Assembly (NCBI GenBank): GCA_963819115.1
Contig: CAWFUR010000011.1
Location: forward strand, 1,798,001-1,862,000
Origin: JACVRW01 sp963819115
GTDB taxonomy: Bacteria; Actinomycetota; Thermoleophilia; Solirubrobacterales; Thermoleophilaceae
Reading direction: 5' to 3'
DNA: 64,000 bases
Positions within the stretch are counted from its first letter, which is position 1, and every line of letters begins with the position of its first letter. The notes below the pieces were generated by a model, which did no database searches, was not told the DNA's origin, and was given only the letters and a program-made list of their open reading frames with translations. The position numbers were made by a program, and so were the translations under genes. Positions 8,555 through 15,989 of this stretch are shown piece by piece.

Positions 8555-9370
8555 CTACTTGATGATGGAGATTTCGGGGTGGGTGGCGAGGAGGGTTTGG
8601 GTGAAGACGTAGTTGAAGGCGAAGATGGCCAGGAAGGCGATCACCACCCCCTGGTTGACCGACCGGCCCACGCCTTCGGCGCCGCCGGAGGCGGTCATGC
8701 CCTTGTAACACGACACGATCGCGATGATCGCCCCGAACAACGTCGTCTTCACCACCGACCCCCACAGGTCGGTGGTCGACGCGTTCGACAACAACGTGGC
8801 GAAGAACGGGCCCAGAGGCGCATCGAACGTCAGCGTGGCCAGCACCCCGCCGAAGATCCCGAAGATCAGCGCATAGATGTTGAACAGCCCCGTCACCACC
8901 ATCAACGCCAAAAACCTGGGCACCACCAGGTTCTTGATCGGATCCACCCCAAGGACCTGGAGCGCGTCGAGCTCCTCCCTGATCTTGCGGGCCCCCAGAT
9001 CAGCCGTGATCGCCGTGCCCCCCACCCCAGCCAGAATGATGGCCGACGCGATCGGCGCGAACTCCCGGATCGACGCCAACACAAAGAACCCGCCCAAACG
9101 ATCGATCGCCCCGAACAAAATCAAGAAATTCCCCGCCTGCAACCCCGGCGCCCCATACCCAAACGCGATCGTCGTGATCATCAACGGCAACCAACACAAC
9201 CGCAACATGAACAAAAACTGCTGCACAAACTCCGTCCCATACGGAAACGGCGGCCGCACAGCCGACACCAACGTCTTCCCCGTCAACACCATCATGTCCC
9301 CCACCTGCTCCAACAGGGACTTCGTCGGGAGAAACACGCGGTCTGCTGCGGTGCGGATCATGACTGTCAT
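8555..9370 (-). CDS. MlaE/YrbE-family ABC transporter permease (first copy), atypical codon use
   Basis: A 271-residue MlaE permease from ATG 9368-9370 (MTVMIRTAADR). Family blocks are SIREFAPIASAIILAGVGG, AITADLGARKIREELDALQ, VLGVDPIKNLVVPR and CYKGMTASGGAEGVGRSVNQ. Over the first half the coding strand favours codons ending in G or T (TTG, TTT, GGG, GTG, ACG), unlike the C-ending codons of its neighbours; the last 15 codons are almost all C-ending. It is the first gene of the operon and divergent from the GntR regulator, with a palindrome between. A start at 9403 would place coding sequence over the promoter and is rejected. Confidence 0.88.
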   Translation of the reverse strand: MTVMIRTAADRVFLPTKSLLEQVGDMMVLTGKTLVSAVRPPFPYGTEFVQQFLFMLRLCWLPLMITTIAFGYGAPGLQAGNFLILFGAIDRLGGFFVLASIREFAPIASAIILAGVGGTAITADLGARKIREELDALQVLGVDPIKNLVVPRFLALMVVTGLFNIYALIFGIFGGVLATLTFDAPLGPFFATLLSNASTTDLWGSVVKTTLFGAIIAIVSCYKGMTASGGAEGVGRSVNQGVVIAFLAIFAFNYVFTQTLLATHPEISIIK

Positions 9371-9373
9371 AGC

Positions 9374-9411
9374 TATATAGCACAGTGAGTGCCAGCACAG
9401 CAATACTGTGC
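9374..9411 (-). promoter_or_regulatory. Divergent promoter/operator between MlaE operon and GntR gene
   Basis: A perfect inverted repeat GCACAG-CAATA-CTGTGC spans 9395-9411, and a further half-site AGCACAG lies at 9379-9385. On the minus strand TTGCTG (9398-9403) and TATATA (9374-9379) are 18 bases apart, a good -35/-10 pair that would start transcription at about the ATG at 9370. The palindrome covers that -35, as expected for autoregulated YtrA-type GntR control. On the plus strand TACGAT (9414-9419) could be the -10 of the regulator gene. No transcript data support this. Confidence 0.55.
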
Positions 9412-9425
9412 GCTACGATTGGACC

Positions 9426-10013
9426 ATGGACCTCACGGTCGACCGCGACGGCGAGGTGCCCATCGGCACCCAGCTCGCGTGGAAGCTGCGCGCGCTGATC
9501 GAGGCCGGAGAGCTGGGCGCCGGTGCGCGCCTGCCCAGCGTGCGCGAGGCGGCCGCCGCCGCCGGGGTGAACGTGAACACCGTGCGCACCGTGTACGGGC
9601 GCCTGGAGCGGGACGGCCTCGTGACCACCGAGCAGGGCCGCGGCACGTTCGTGCGCCCCGGCGCCGCGCCGGATGCGGAGGCCGAGTCCGCCGGCGACGC
9701 TCGCCGCGCCCTGCGCCGGCAGATCGCCCGCCTGGAGTCCGAGCTCGCCCGCCGCCCCCCACCCCCCACCGAGGCGGCCGGCCCGAGCCGCCGGCCCGCG
9801 CCCGGCGGAGCGCTCCTGTCCGCCTCCCAGCTCGAGGACGTGCGGGACGACCTGCTGGACCGCCTGAGCGCCCTCGATGACGCCCGCGCCGAGGTCATGC
9901 GCCGGCTGGACGAGCTCGACACCGCCGACGAGACCGAGCCGGCCCGCCGCCGGAGCCCGGGCCCGTCGAGTGCCAGCCTCACCGGCGTACGGGTGCGCTG
10001 GGTCGGCGCCTAG
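9426..10013 (+). CDS. GntR-family transcriptional regulator (YtrA-like)
   Basis: A 195-residue regulator. Residues about 8-75 form the GntR winged helix: PIGTQLAWKLRALIEAGEL, GARLPSVREAAAAAGVN, VNTVRTVYGRLERDGLVTTE and GRGTFVRPG. No FCD, UTRA or aminotransferase domain follows, only an Ala/Arg-rich, heptad-like tail of about 115 residues, which resembles the short YtrA subgroup. ATG9426 is preferred to an upstream GTG at 9408 because the latter overlaps the palindrome. It is divergent from the MlaE operon and is its likely regulator. Confidence 0.85.
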   Translation: MDLTVDRDGEVPIGTQLAWKLRALIEAGELGAGARLPSVREAAAAAGVNVNTVRTVYGRLERDGLVTTEQGRGTFVRPGAAPDAEAESAGDARRALRRQIARLESELARRPPPPTEAAGPSRRPAPGGALLSASQLEDVRDDLLDRLSALDDARAEVMRRLDELDTADETEPARRRSPGPSSASLTGVRVRWVGA

Positions 10014-10405
10014 ACCAGCCCGTCACCTCCTCGTCACGTAACGGTCACAAAAGGCTCGAAGGCGTTCGCCAGAGTGGGCGGCGCGGGTGTGCGGTGCCTC
10101 CTCGGTCGCCGCGGCCCGTAAACCGTCCTGGAGCGCCCCGCCCCCGCCTCGCGTATTCCCCTCCCTCCGCGCGAGTCCCCAGGGGCGGGGCTCCGGGACG
10201 GAACCCTCGGCTCGGCCAATCCCTCAGCTAAGCCAAAGAAGAGAGCGCGGAGGACCCTCAGCAAGTGGGAACAAGAGGACCTGTGGACAGGGCGCCGCGG
10301 CCTCCGCAACGCGGACCGTGTCAGAGCGAGCCGCCCCGCGGCGAGCGAACGAGCGGCGCAGCCGCGAGAGGTCCGCGTGGCGGAGGACGCGGCGCCCAGC
10401 AGCAG
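10014..10405 (+). other. 392-base convergent intergenic region
   Basis: It lies between the 3' ends of the GntR gene and FO synthase. It holds one family A hairpin element (10343-10377) and no convincing ORF: a possible 91-codon frame on the minus strand is proline/arginine-rich with no start signal. I looked for RNase P, tmRNA and SRP RNA core motifs and saw none. Confidence 0.5.
10343..10377 (+). repeat. Dispersed hairpin element, family A, copy 1
   Basis: A 35-base element: GAGCGAACGAG, stem CGGC-GCA-GCCG, then CGAGAGGTCCGCG. Identical flanks around a different stem (GAGC-GAA-GCTC) occur at 31864-31898, and an inverted partial copy with this same stem is at 31825-31850. Confidence 0.65.
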
Positions 10406-12595
10406 CTACGCGGCCAGCGGAAGCTCGTACCGCCGGCGGATGCCGTACAGCGTGTCCCGCTCGGCCGCCGGCCGCCCCGCCGCATGCGCCGCCGCGATCA
10501 GATCCGGCGGATCCAGCTTCACCCCGTGATACGACCCCGCGAGCCGGCTGATGTTCTCCTCCATCAGCGTGCCCCCGAGGTCATTCACGCCCCAGCGCAG
10601 CGCCTCGCTGGCCGCCTCGAGGCCCATCTTCACCCAGCTCGCCTGGAGGCTGGGCACGGACCGCCCGAGGGCGAGGCGGAACACGGCGGTGTGCTTCAGG
10701 TTCTCCTCGGTCGAGATCTCCTCGATCCCGTGCGTCCGGCCGAGGAGGGTGTGGAAGGGGATGAACGACAGCGGCACGAACTCGGTGATGCCGCCGGTCC
10801 GCTCCTGGAGCTCGCGGATCACGCGCATGTGCTCGGCCAGCTCCCAGGGCTCCTCCACGTGCCCGAACATGACCGTGGCCGTGGAGCGCAGCCCCGTGCG
10901 GTGCGAGGCCTCGATCACCTCGACCCAGCGGGCCACGGGCAGCTTGTTGGGCGAGATCCGCTCGCGGACGCCGTCGTGCAGCACCTCGGCGGCCGTGCCC
11001 GGCGTGGACCCCAGCCCGGCGGCTTTCAGCCGCTCGAACACGGCGTCGGGCGAGAGCCCGGAGACGTCGCACATGTGCGCCACCTCCATCGGCGAGTAGG
11101 CGTGGAGGTGCAGCTGGGGAGCGGCCCCCTTCACGATCCGCAGCCACTGCACGTATTCCTCGAGCCCCCAGTCCGGATGGATCCCGGACTGCATGCAGAT
11201 CTCGCTGGCGCCGTACTCCACCGCCTCGTGCACACGGCGCTCGAGCTCGGCCTGGTCGTGCTCGTAGGCGTCCGGCGAGCGCCGGCCCTGGCCGAAGCCG
11301 CAGAAGGCGCAGCCCACGGTGCAGACGTTGGAGACGTTGATGTTGCGGTTCACCACGAACGTGACGGTGTCGCCGGCCAGCTCGCGGCGCAGCTCGTCAG
11401 CGGCCTGGCGCATGTCCTCGATCGCCTCCGGGCGGGTCTCCGCGAACATCGCGGTCAGCTCGTCGGGGCTGAGGGCCAGGCCGTCACGCGCGCGAGCGAC
11501 CGCGCCGGGGACCAGGTCGCTGCGCACGGTGCGCTCCTCCCGCCGGCCGGAGCCGTGGCGGGGGATGAAGCTCCAGTACTTGACCTTGATCACGTCGAGC
11601 ACGCCCTGCTCGATCCAGGACGGGTCCATGTACTGCGGGTAGACGCAGAGCCGCTCGGTCAGCGCGTAGCCCTCGGGGGCGAGCAGCTTCCGCATCCGGT
11701 GCACGGACGGGAAGGGGTGCTCGGGCGAGATGTGGTCTCCGTTGGCCGAGAGGCCGCCGAGGTCGGTGGCCCCCTCATCCACGAGCGGCAGCCACCAGTC
11801 GGACAGGTTCGGCGGGATCTGCACGCCCACGTCGGGCATCAGGCGGCGACTCTCGCGGACGAGCGTGCGCATGTCGTCCAACGTGACCTCGCCCGCCCAA
11901 CCGGGCAGCGGGAGCTCCTCGCCGTGCGTGCCGGTGCGCTGGGCCTCGTCGGCGATCTCGCCCGGCTCGGCCCCGTAGTAGCGCGGGTGGGGCACGAAGT
12001 TCTGGAGGATCACCTCCTGCAGGTGGCCGTACTCCCGGTGCACCTCGGCCAGCGCCTCGAGCGCCTGGATGCGCTCATCCGGGGACTCGCCGATCCCCAC
12101 CAGGATTCCGCTGGTGAAGGGAATGCGCAGCTCGCCGGCGGCGCGGATCGTGTCGAGGCGGCGCTCGGGATGCTTCGTGGGCGACCCCTGGTGCACCACG
12201 AGGTCCGGGTTCACCGACTCGAGCATCAGACCCTGCGAGGCCGTGACCTGGCGCAGGCGGGACAGCTCCTCGGGCGTGCACACCCCGACGTTCGTGTGGG
12301 GCAGCATCCCGCGCTCCAGTGCCCGCTCGCAGGCCCAGGCCACGTACGAGACGAAGTCGGCGTGCCCGTACTCCGCCAGACGGGCGGCCACGGTGGGGTT
12401 CACCTCCGGCTTCTCGCCGGTGAGGACGAGCAGCTCCTTCACCCCGCGCCGGCCGGCGTCGTCCAGCAGCCTCTCCACCTCGTCGGGCGCGTGGAGATGG
12501 GCCTGGTGCGTGGCGAACGCGCAGTACTTGCAGTAGCACTGGCACGTGCGCGACAGCGACAGCGTGAAGTTGCGCGAAAAGGTGACCCGGCGCAT
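10406..12595 (-). CDS. fbiC: Bifunctional FO synthase (CofG-CofH fusion, FbiC)
   Basis: Makes the deazaflavin FO from tyrosine and a flavin-precursor pyrimidine using two radical-SAM centres. The N-terminal CofG half has C18-YxC22-KYC25 (CQCYCKYC, the CxxxCxxC cluster motif); the C-terminal CofH half has CTVGCAFCGFG near residues 425-432. Other blocks are TNVGVCTPEE, GILVGIGESPDERI, MQSGIHPDWGLEEY and SPDAVFERLKAAGLGSTPGT. At 729 residues it is shorter than mycobacterial FbiC, but both halves are complete. The start is ATG 12593-12595 (MRRVTFSRNFTLSLS). It is unlinked to cofCDE, about 7 kb away, and follows the aquaporin gene on the same strand. Confidence 0.95.
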   Translation of the reverse strand: MRRVTFSRNFTLSLSRTCQCYCKYCAFATHQAHLHAPDEVERLLDDAGRRGVKELLVLTGEKPEVNPTVAARLAEYGHADFVSYVAWACERALERGMLPHTNVGVCTPEELSRLRQVTASQGLMLESVNPDLVVHQGSPTKHPERRLDTIRAAGELRIPFTSGILVGIGESPDERIQALEALAEVHREYGHLQEVILQNFVPHPRYYGAEPGEIADEAQRTGTHGEELPLPGWAGEVTLDDMRTLVRESRRLMPDVGVQIPPNLSDWWLPLVDEGATDLGGLSANGDHISPEHPFPSVHRMRKLLAPEGYALTERLCVYPQYMDPSWIEQGVLDVIKVKYWSFIPRHGSGRREERTVRSDLVPGAVARARDGLALSPDELTAMFAETRPEAIEDMRQAADELRRELAGDTVTFVVNRNINVSNVCTVGCAFCGFGQGRRSPDAYEHDQAELERRVHEAVEYGASEICMQSGIHPDWGLEEYVQWLRIVKGAAPQLHLHAYSPMEVAHMCDVSGLSPDAVFERLKAAGLGSTPGTAAEVLHDGVRERISPNKLPVARWVEVIEASHRTGLRSTATVMFGHVEEPWELAEHMRVIRELQERTGGITEFVPLSFIPFHTLLGRTHGIEEISTEENLKHTAVFRLALGRSVPSLQASWVKMGLEAASEALRWGVNDLGGTLMEENISRLAGSYHGVKLDPPDLIAAAHAAGRPAAERDTLYGIRRRYELPLAA

Positions 12596-12610
12596 CGCGC
12601 CTGAGTCTAG

Positions 12611-12625
12611 GCCTCTCCGAGAGGC
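12611..12625 (-). terminator. Short palindrome between aquaporin and fbiC
   Basis: A perfect inverted repeat GCCTCTC-C-GAGAGGC lies 4 bases past the aquaporin stop. It could be a terminator-like hairpin or a protein site before fbiC; no U-tract follows on the minus strand, so termination is doubtful. Confidence 0.3.
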
Positions 12626-12629
12626 TTCC

Positions 12630-13382
12630 TTACCCGACCGGCTCCATCCCGTCCGGGCCCTTCGCCCCCGGGGCTATGAAGAGGTTGAAGTAGACGAGCG
12701 CCGCCGAGAGCGAGCCGAGGATGGGCGCCAGCGTGTAGACGAACACGAAGTGGCTGAAGCCGTCCCACTCGCCCGACACGAGGTCGGGCCCGAAGGCGCG
12801 GGCGGGGTTGAGGCTGGCTCCGTCGAGTCCCCCGAGCACCATGACCGCGAGGCCCAGGGCGCCACCGATGGCCAACGGCCCCACGGCGCGGTCCACCCGC
12901 GGATCCAGGGCCGCACCCATGATCACGAACATCAGCGTGAACGTGCCGATGTACTCGGCGAGCATTCCGAGCCCCAGCTTGCCGTCCAGCCGGGGGCCGA
13001 CGGCGGGGGCCCCGAAGTTGTTCAGCGCTGCGTTGGGGAAGTTGTTGAGGAGCAGCTTCACGATGAGCGCCGCGGCCACGGCGCCGGCCAGCTGGGCGAC
13101 GATGTAGATCACGGCGTCGGGCGGCTTGATCTGCCGCAGCGCGGCCATGGCCACCGTGACCGCGGGGTTGAAGTGCGCCCCGGACACCACGGCCAGCGTC
13201 TGGATCAGCGCGAAGAGGATGAAGAGGTGCACCAGCCCGATCACCGACCAGTCGATGAACGGAGCAGGCAGCTGGGCAGTCGGCTGCTGCACGAAGATCG
13301 ACACCGACAGGCAGATGAAGAGGACGAGCATCAGCGTGCCGATGAACTCGGCGAGATATGAGGCGGGCCCGCGATCCTGCAA
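12630..13382 (-). CDS. MIP-family aquaporin / glycerol-facilitator-type channel
   Basis: A 250-residue six-helix channel with both NPA half-helices: HFNPAVTVA (NPA at 72-74) and SLNPARAFGPD (NPA at 192-194, with the selectivity Arg195). LAEFIGTLMLV and LAEYIGTFTLM at the two repeat starts show the internal duplication. The Arg after the second NPA and the lack of the glycerol-type Asp suggest an aquaporin-like pore. The start is TTG 13380-13382, supported by GGGAGG at 13390-13395 with 7-base spacing; no ATG or GTG is close enough. A 14-base palindrome lies just upstream. Confidence 0.9.
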   Translation of the reverse strand: MQDRGPASYLAEFIGTLMLVLFICLSVSIFVQQPTAQLPAPFIDWSVIGLVHLFILFALIQTLAVVSGAHFNPAVTVAMAALRQIKPPDAVIYIVAQLAGAVAAALIVKLLLNNFPNAALNNFGAPAVGPRLDGKLGLGMLAEYIGTFTLMFVIMGAALDPRVDRAVGPLAIGGALGLAVMVLGGLDGASLNPARAFGPDLVSGEWDGFSHFVFVYTLAPILGSLSAALVYFNLFIAPGAKGPDGMEPVG

Positions 13383-13400
13383 GGTGCAACCTCCCGTTGG

Positions 13401-13414
13401 GGTCTCCGGAGACC
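13401..13414. promoter_or_regulatory. Perfect 14-base palindrome in a divergent spacer
   Basis: GGTCTCCGGAGACC is self-complementary. It lies 18 bases before the aquaporin TTG start, in the 87-base spacer shared with the divergent NMT1-like gene. It is a candidate operator; no regulator is adjacent. Confidence 0.35.
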
Positions 13415-13469
13415 AGGCGCGCGCAGTGTAGAACGCGGATCGGTCGCGCCGCCTAGGCTGCATGCGGTC

Positions 13470-14441
13470 GTGCGCGCCCGCCTCTCGCCTCCCTTCGCCG
13501 TGCTCGCCCTGGTGGCCGCGGCGCTCGCCCTCGCCGCATGCAGCGAGGAGCCGAAGGGACTCGAAAAGGTCCGTCTCGCGCTGGACTTCCAGCCGAACGC
13601 GGTCCATTCGGGCATCTACACCGCCGTCCGGGACGGCGCGGACGAGCGTCACGGCGTGAAGCTCGGCGTGCGCGTGCCCTCGTCGTCCACCGACTCCCTG
13701 AAGCTGCTGAGCGCGGGACGGGCCGACATGGCCGTGGTGGACATCCACGACCTCGCGCTCGCCCGCGAGCGAGGCCAGGACCTGGTGGGCGTGGGCGCGC
13801 TGGTGCAACGCCCGCTTGCCGCGGTGATCGCACGCTCCGGCATACGCCGCCCGCGGGATCTGGAAGGCCGCCGGGTGGGCATGACCGGGCTGCCCTCGGA
13901 CGAGGCCGTGCTCCGGGCAGAGGTGACGAACGACGGCGGAGACCTCTCACGCGTCCACCGGGTCACGATCGGCTTCTCGGCCGTGCCCAGCCTCGTGACC
14001 GGGCGCGTGGATGCGGCCCTCGCCTTCTGGAACGCCGAGGGGGTGACGCTGCGCCGCCGCGGCGTCCACACACGCGAGTTCCGGGTGGACCGCTACGGCG
14101 CCCCGCCCTATCCGGAGCTGGTGCTGGCCGTGACCCGGCGAACCCTGGACGAGCGCCGCGACGTGGTGAAGGAAACGCTCGCCGCCCTCGCCGACGGCAC
14201 CGAGGAGGCGCTGTCCCACCCGCCCACCGCGGTGGGTCAGGTGGCACGTGCCTCGGGGGAGGACGAGCCGGTGGTGGCCGCCCAGCTGCGGGCCCTCACC
14301 CCCGCGCTGCGCCCGCCCATCACGCTCGATCCGGCCGTTCTGCGGCAGTGGGCGCGCTTCGACGTGCGCTTCGGGATCCTCCACCGCCCGCCGGACCTCC
14401 GGCGCGCCTTCGCCCTCGGACTGGCTCCGCCGGCCGGCTAG
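13470..14441 (+). CDS. NMT1/THI5-like ABC substrate-binding lipoprotein
   Basis: A 323-residue solute-binding protein with a signal peptide and lipobox LAAC (Cys24). The mature N-terminus has VRLALDFQPNAVHSGIYTAV, matching the 'LDWxPNxxHxGxY' opening of THI5/ThiY-like proteins that bind thiamine-pyrimidine precursors or related compounds. ADMAVVDIHDLALAR, LEGRRVGMTG and VTGRVDAALAFWNAEG are periplasmic-binding-protein blocks. No permease or ATPase is beside it, and I see no TPP riboswitch in the 87-base spacer, so the ligand is open. Its stop overlaps the convergent gene's stop. Confidence 0.82.
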   Translation: MRARLSPPFAVLALVAAALALAACSEEPKGLEKVRLALDFQPNAVHSGIYTAVRDGADERHGVKLGVRVPSSSTDSLKLLSAGRADMAVVDIHDLALARERGQDLVGVGALVQRPLAAVIARSGIRRPRDLEGRRVGMTGLPSDEAVLRAEVTNDGGDLSRVHRVTIGFSAVPSLVTGRVDAALAFWNAEGVTLRRRGVHTREFRVDRYGAPPYPELVLAVTRRTLDERRDVVKETLAALADGTEEALSHPPTAVGQVARASGEDEPVVAAQLRALTPALRPPITLDPAVLRQWARFDVRFGILHRPPDLRRAFALGLAPPAG

Positions 14442-14764
14442 GCCGGCCGGTCGCTCGCGGCGGCCAGCGCGTCCACGAGCGCGGCGGCCTCGCGCGCCAT
14501 GCGCGAGCGCGGCACCACCCGCTCCACCCCCGCTTCCTCCGCCCGCCGGCGCACGTCCTGCTCGACGTGCGAGTAGAAGGCCAGCGTGGGCAGCCCGGCG
14601 GCCGTGGCCACGGCCAGGCGCTCGTCCACATCGGAGGTGAGGTCCACGACCTGGACGTCGGCGGGCTCGCCGGGGGGCACCACCTCGTGCCCGCCCGCGG
14701 CGAACGCGCCGTGAAGCTTCGACCCGAACAGCAGGTCGGGACAGATCAGGGCCACGCGCGCCAC
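14438..14764 (-). CDS. Uncharacterised 108-residue Rossmann-like protein
   Basis: From GTG 14762-14764 the protein reads MARVALICPDLLFGSKLHGA, then PADVQVVDLTSD, GLPTLAFYSHVEQDVRRRAE and ERVVPRSRMAREAAALVDAL. The alternation of beta-strand and helix and the 'R-S-R-M' ending of the fifth strand resemble a receiver/flavodoxin-like alpha/beta fold, but the phosphoacceptor Asp pattern is not clear. It begins 5 bases after the stop of the 120-residue gene upstream and is probably co-transcribed with it. Function unknown. Confidence 0.7.
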   Translation of the reverse strand: MARVALICPDLLFGSKLHGAFAAGGHEVVPPGEPADVQVVDLTSDVDERLAVATAAGLPTLAFYSHVEQDVRRRAEEAGVERVVPRSRMAREAAALVDALAAASDRPA

Positions 14765-14769
14765 GGCGG

Positions 14770-15132
14770 CTACTGCGCGCGGCGCTGGCGGAACTCCCGG
14801 CGCACCGACTCGGGCCGGCCCCACATCTGTGTGACCTCCACCCGGCCGGAGCGCGCCTCCCGCGAGTGGAGCTCGCCTGTGATCCCCTGCTGGTCGAGCA
14901 CGGCCAGCGTGCCGCGCACGGTCTCCGCCGCGGCCGCGTGCCCGAAGTTGTTGGCCACCCGAAGCCGCCAGTGCCAGTCGTGCTCCGAGTAGGGCATGGC
15001 GTTGACCTGTGTGAGCAGCGAGGCGGCCTCGATGTAGCGATCCTCGTCGTGGACCCGCAGGTCGAGCTCCACCTGCGTCCAATCGGGCGGAAGCGAGTCG
15101 ATCACGGCCTGGAAGTCGTCGGCGAGCGCCAC
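14770..15132 (-). CDS. Uncharacterised 120-residue protein paired with the 108-residue gene
   Basis: From GTG 15130-15132 (MALADDFQAVIDSLPPDWT) it continues QVELDLRVHDEDRYIEAA, NAMPYSEHDWHWRLRVAN, GITGELHSREARSGRVEVTQ and a basic end. The alternating strand and helix pattern suggests a small alpha/beta domain with no signal peptide or membrane segment. I do not recognise a named family. It is followed at 5 bases by the Rossmann-like gene. Confidence 0.72.
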   Translation of the reverse strand: MALADDFQAVIDSLPPDWTQVELDLRVHDEDRYIEAASLLTQVNAMPYSEHDWHWRLRVANNFGHAAAAETVRGTLAVLDQQGITGELHSREARSGRVEVTQMWGRPESVRREFRQRRAQ

Positions 15133-15155
15133 GGCGGGAAGGCTACCCGCCCCGC

Positions 15156-15905
15156 CTACGGCAGCATCATGCCGTTCACCAGGCAGTCGGTGGTGCCCAC
15201 GTTGATCCCGACGAAGGCCAGGCCCACGGGCGCCGCGCCGCTCGGTGCGGAGGCGGAGAGCGGGAACGCGATCTGGTACCCGGGCGTGCTGCTCGAGCCG
15301 TCGAACATCGTGGTCGGCGAGCCCGGGGACACGGGACCACCGCCGTCCCCGAAGGAGCCGGCGAAGCTGTTCGCCTCCGTGCTCTCGAGCTTCACGTTGA
15401 GATGGGTGCCGTCGACCGTGTGGCTGCAGCTTGCCCTCCACGTGAACGGCCCGCTGGAAGTCACGGTGCGCTCCTCGCCCTCGTGGAGCGCCACCGGCCC
15501 GACCCGGACCAGCCTGTCGCTGGCCAGGAAGGCGGCCGCGCTCTTGCCGCCGAGGGTGTCCGCGTCCCCGGCCAGAGGCACCTTCCCGAGGCTCGACTCC
15601 TTCACGTCGGCGCCGGAGATGGTGTGGTCGCGGATGTCGCGGCCCTGAATGTCGTTGTCGCGGATGTCGGTGCCCCGCACGGTGTCCTTGGCGATGTCCC
15701 TACCGCGGACCTCGTCGTCGTGGATGTCCTGTGAGCGGATGCTGTTGTTGGCGATCTCCGCCGAGCCCACGCGGATGGCCGCGTAGGAGCTGCCGCCGAG
15801 CGCCACGAACAGCGCCAGCAGAGCGGTGATGTTGGAGAAGGTCATCCGAGAGCGTGCCGCCATGGCGGCACGGCCCATGCGGGACCTGGAGCGGTGCGAG
15901 TCCAT
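15156..15905 (-). CDS. Secreted repeat protein, Thermoleophilia 'ALFVALGG' type
   Basis: A 249-residue exported protein. A basic N-terminus precedes the signal segment ITALLALFVALGGSSYAAI (about 26-44). Residues about 47-100 are short tandem units of the form x-I/V-x-x-x-D-I (NNSIRSQDIHDDEVRGRDI, then VRGTDIRDNDIQGRDIRD), suggesting a beta-helix or rod. A beta-rich C-terminal domain of about 130 residues ends near TTDCLVNGMMLP. Many Solirubrobacterales secreted proteins have this signal segment plus repeats, from memory. ATG 15843-15845 (MTFSNITALL) is an alternative start. Function unknown, presumably at the cell surface. Confidence 0.78.
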   Translation of the reverse strand: MDSHRSRSRMGRAAMAARSRMTFSNITALLALFVALGGSSYAAIRVGSAEIANNSIRSQDIHDDEVRGRDIAKDTVRGTDIRDNDIQGRDIRDHTISGADVKESSLGKVPLAGDADTLGGKSAAAFLASDRLVRVGPVALHEGEERTVTSSGPFTWRASCSHTVDGTHLNVKLESTEANSFAGSFGDGGGPVSPGSPTTMFDGSSSTPGYQIAFPLSASAPSGAAPVGLAFVGINVGTTDCLVNGMMLP

Positions 15906-15956
15906 CAGGACCTCCGAGCGTCGGGAGAACGGCCGAAGTCGTTGTCGTCCCCCGAA

Positions 15957-15976
15957 CCGGGGACCTTTAGCCCCGG
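15957..15976 (-). terminator. GC-rich hairpin downstream of mntH
   Basis: CCGGGG-ACCTTTAG-CCCCGG forms a 6-bp stem with 8-base loop in the spacer between mntH (upstream in transcription) and the secreted repeat gene. No U-run follows on the minus strand. It could be a terminator or part of the leader of the repeat protein gene. Confidence 0.35.
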
Positions 15977-15989
15977 CCGTGTACCTCCG

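Noticed and set aside
10034..10309. 91-codon ORF in the convergent spacer
   Set aside because: Pro/Arg-rich, no start signal, no recognisable structure; more likely untranslated spacer.
10100..10330. Possible structural RNA (RNase P, tmRNA, SRP RNA)
   Set aside because: None of the conserved core strings of these RNAs is visible.
13383..13469. TPP riboswitch before the THI5-like gene
   Set aside because: No CUGAGA or paired thi-box element; the spacer is short and holds a 14-base palindrome instead.
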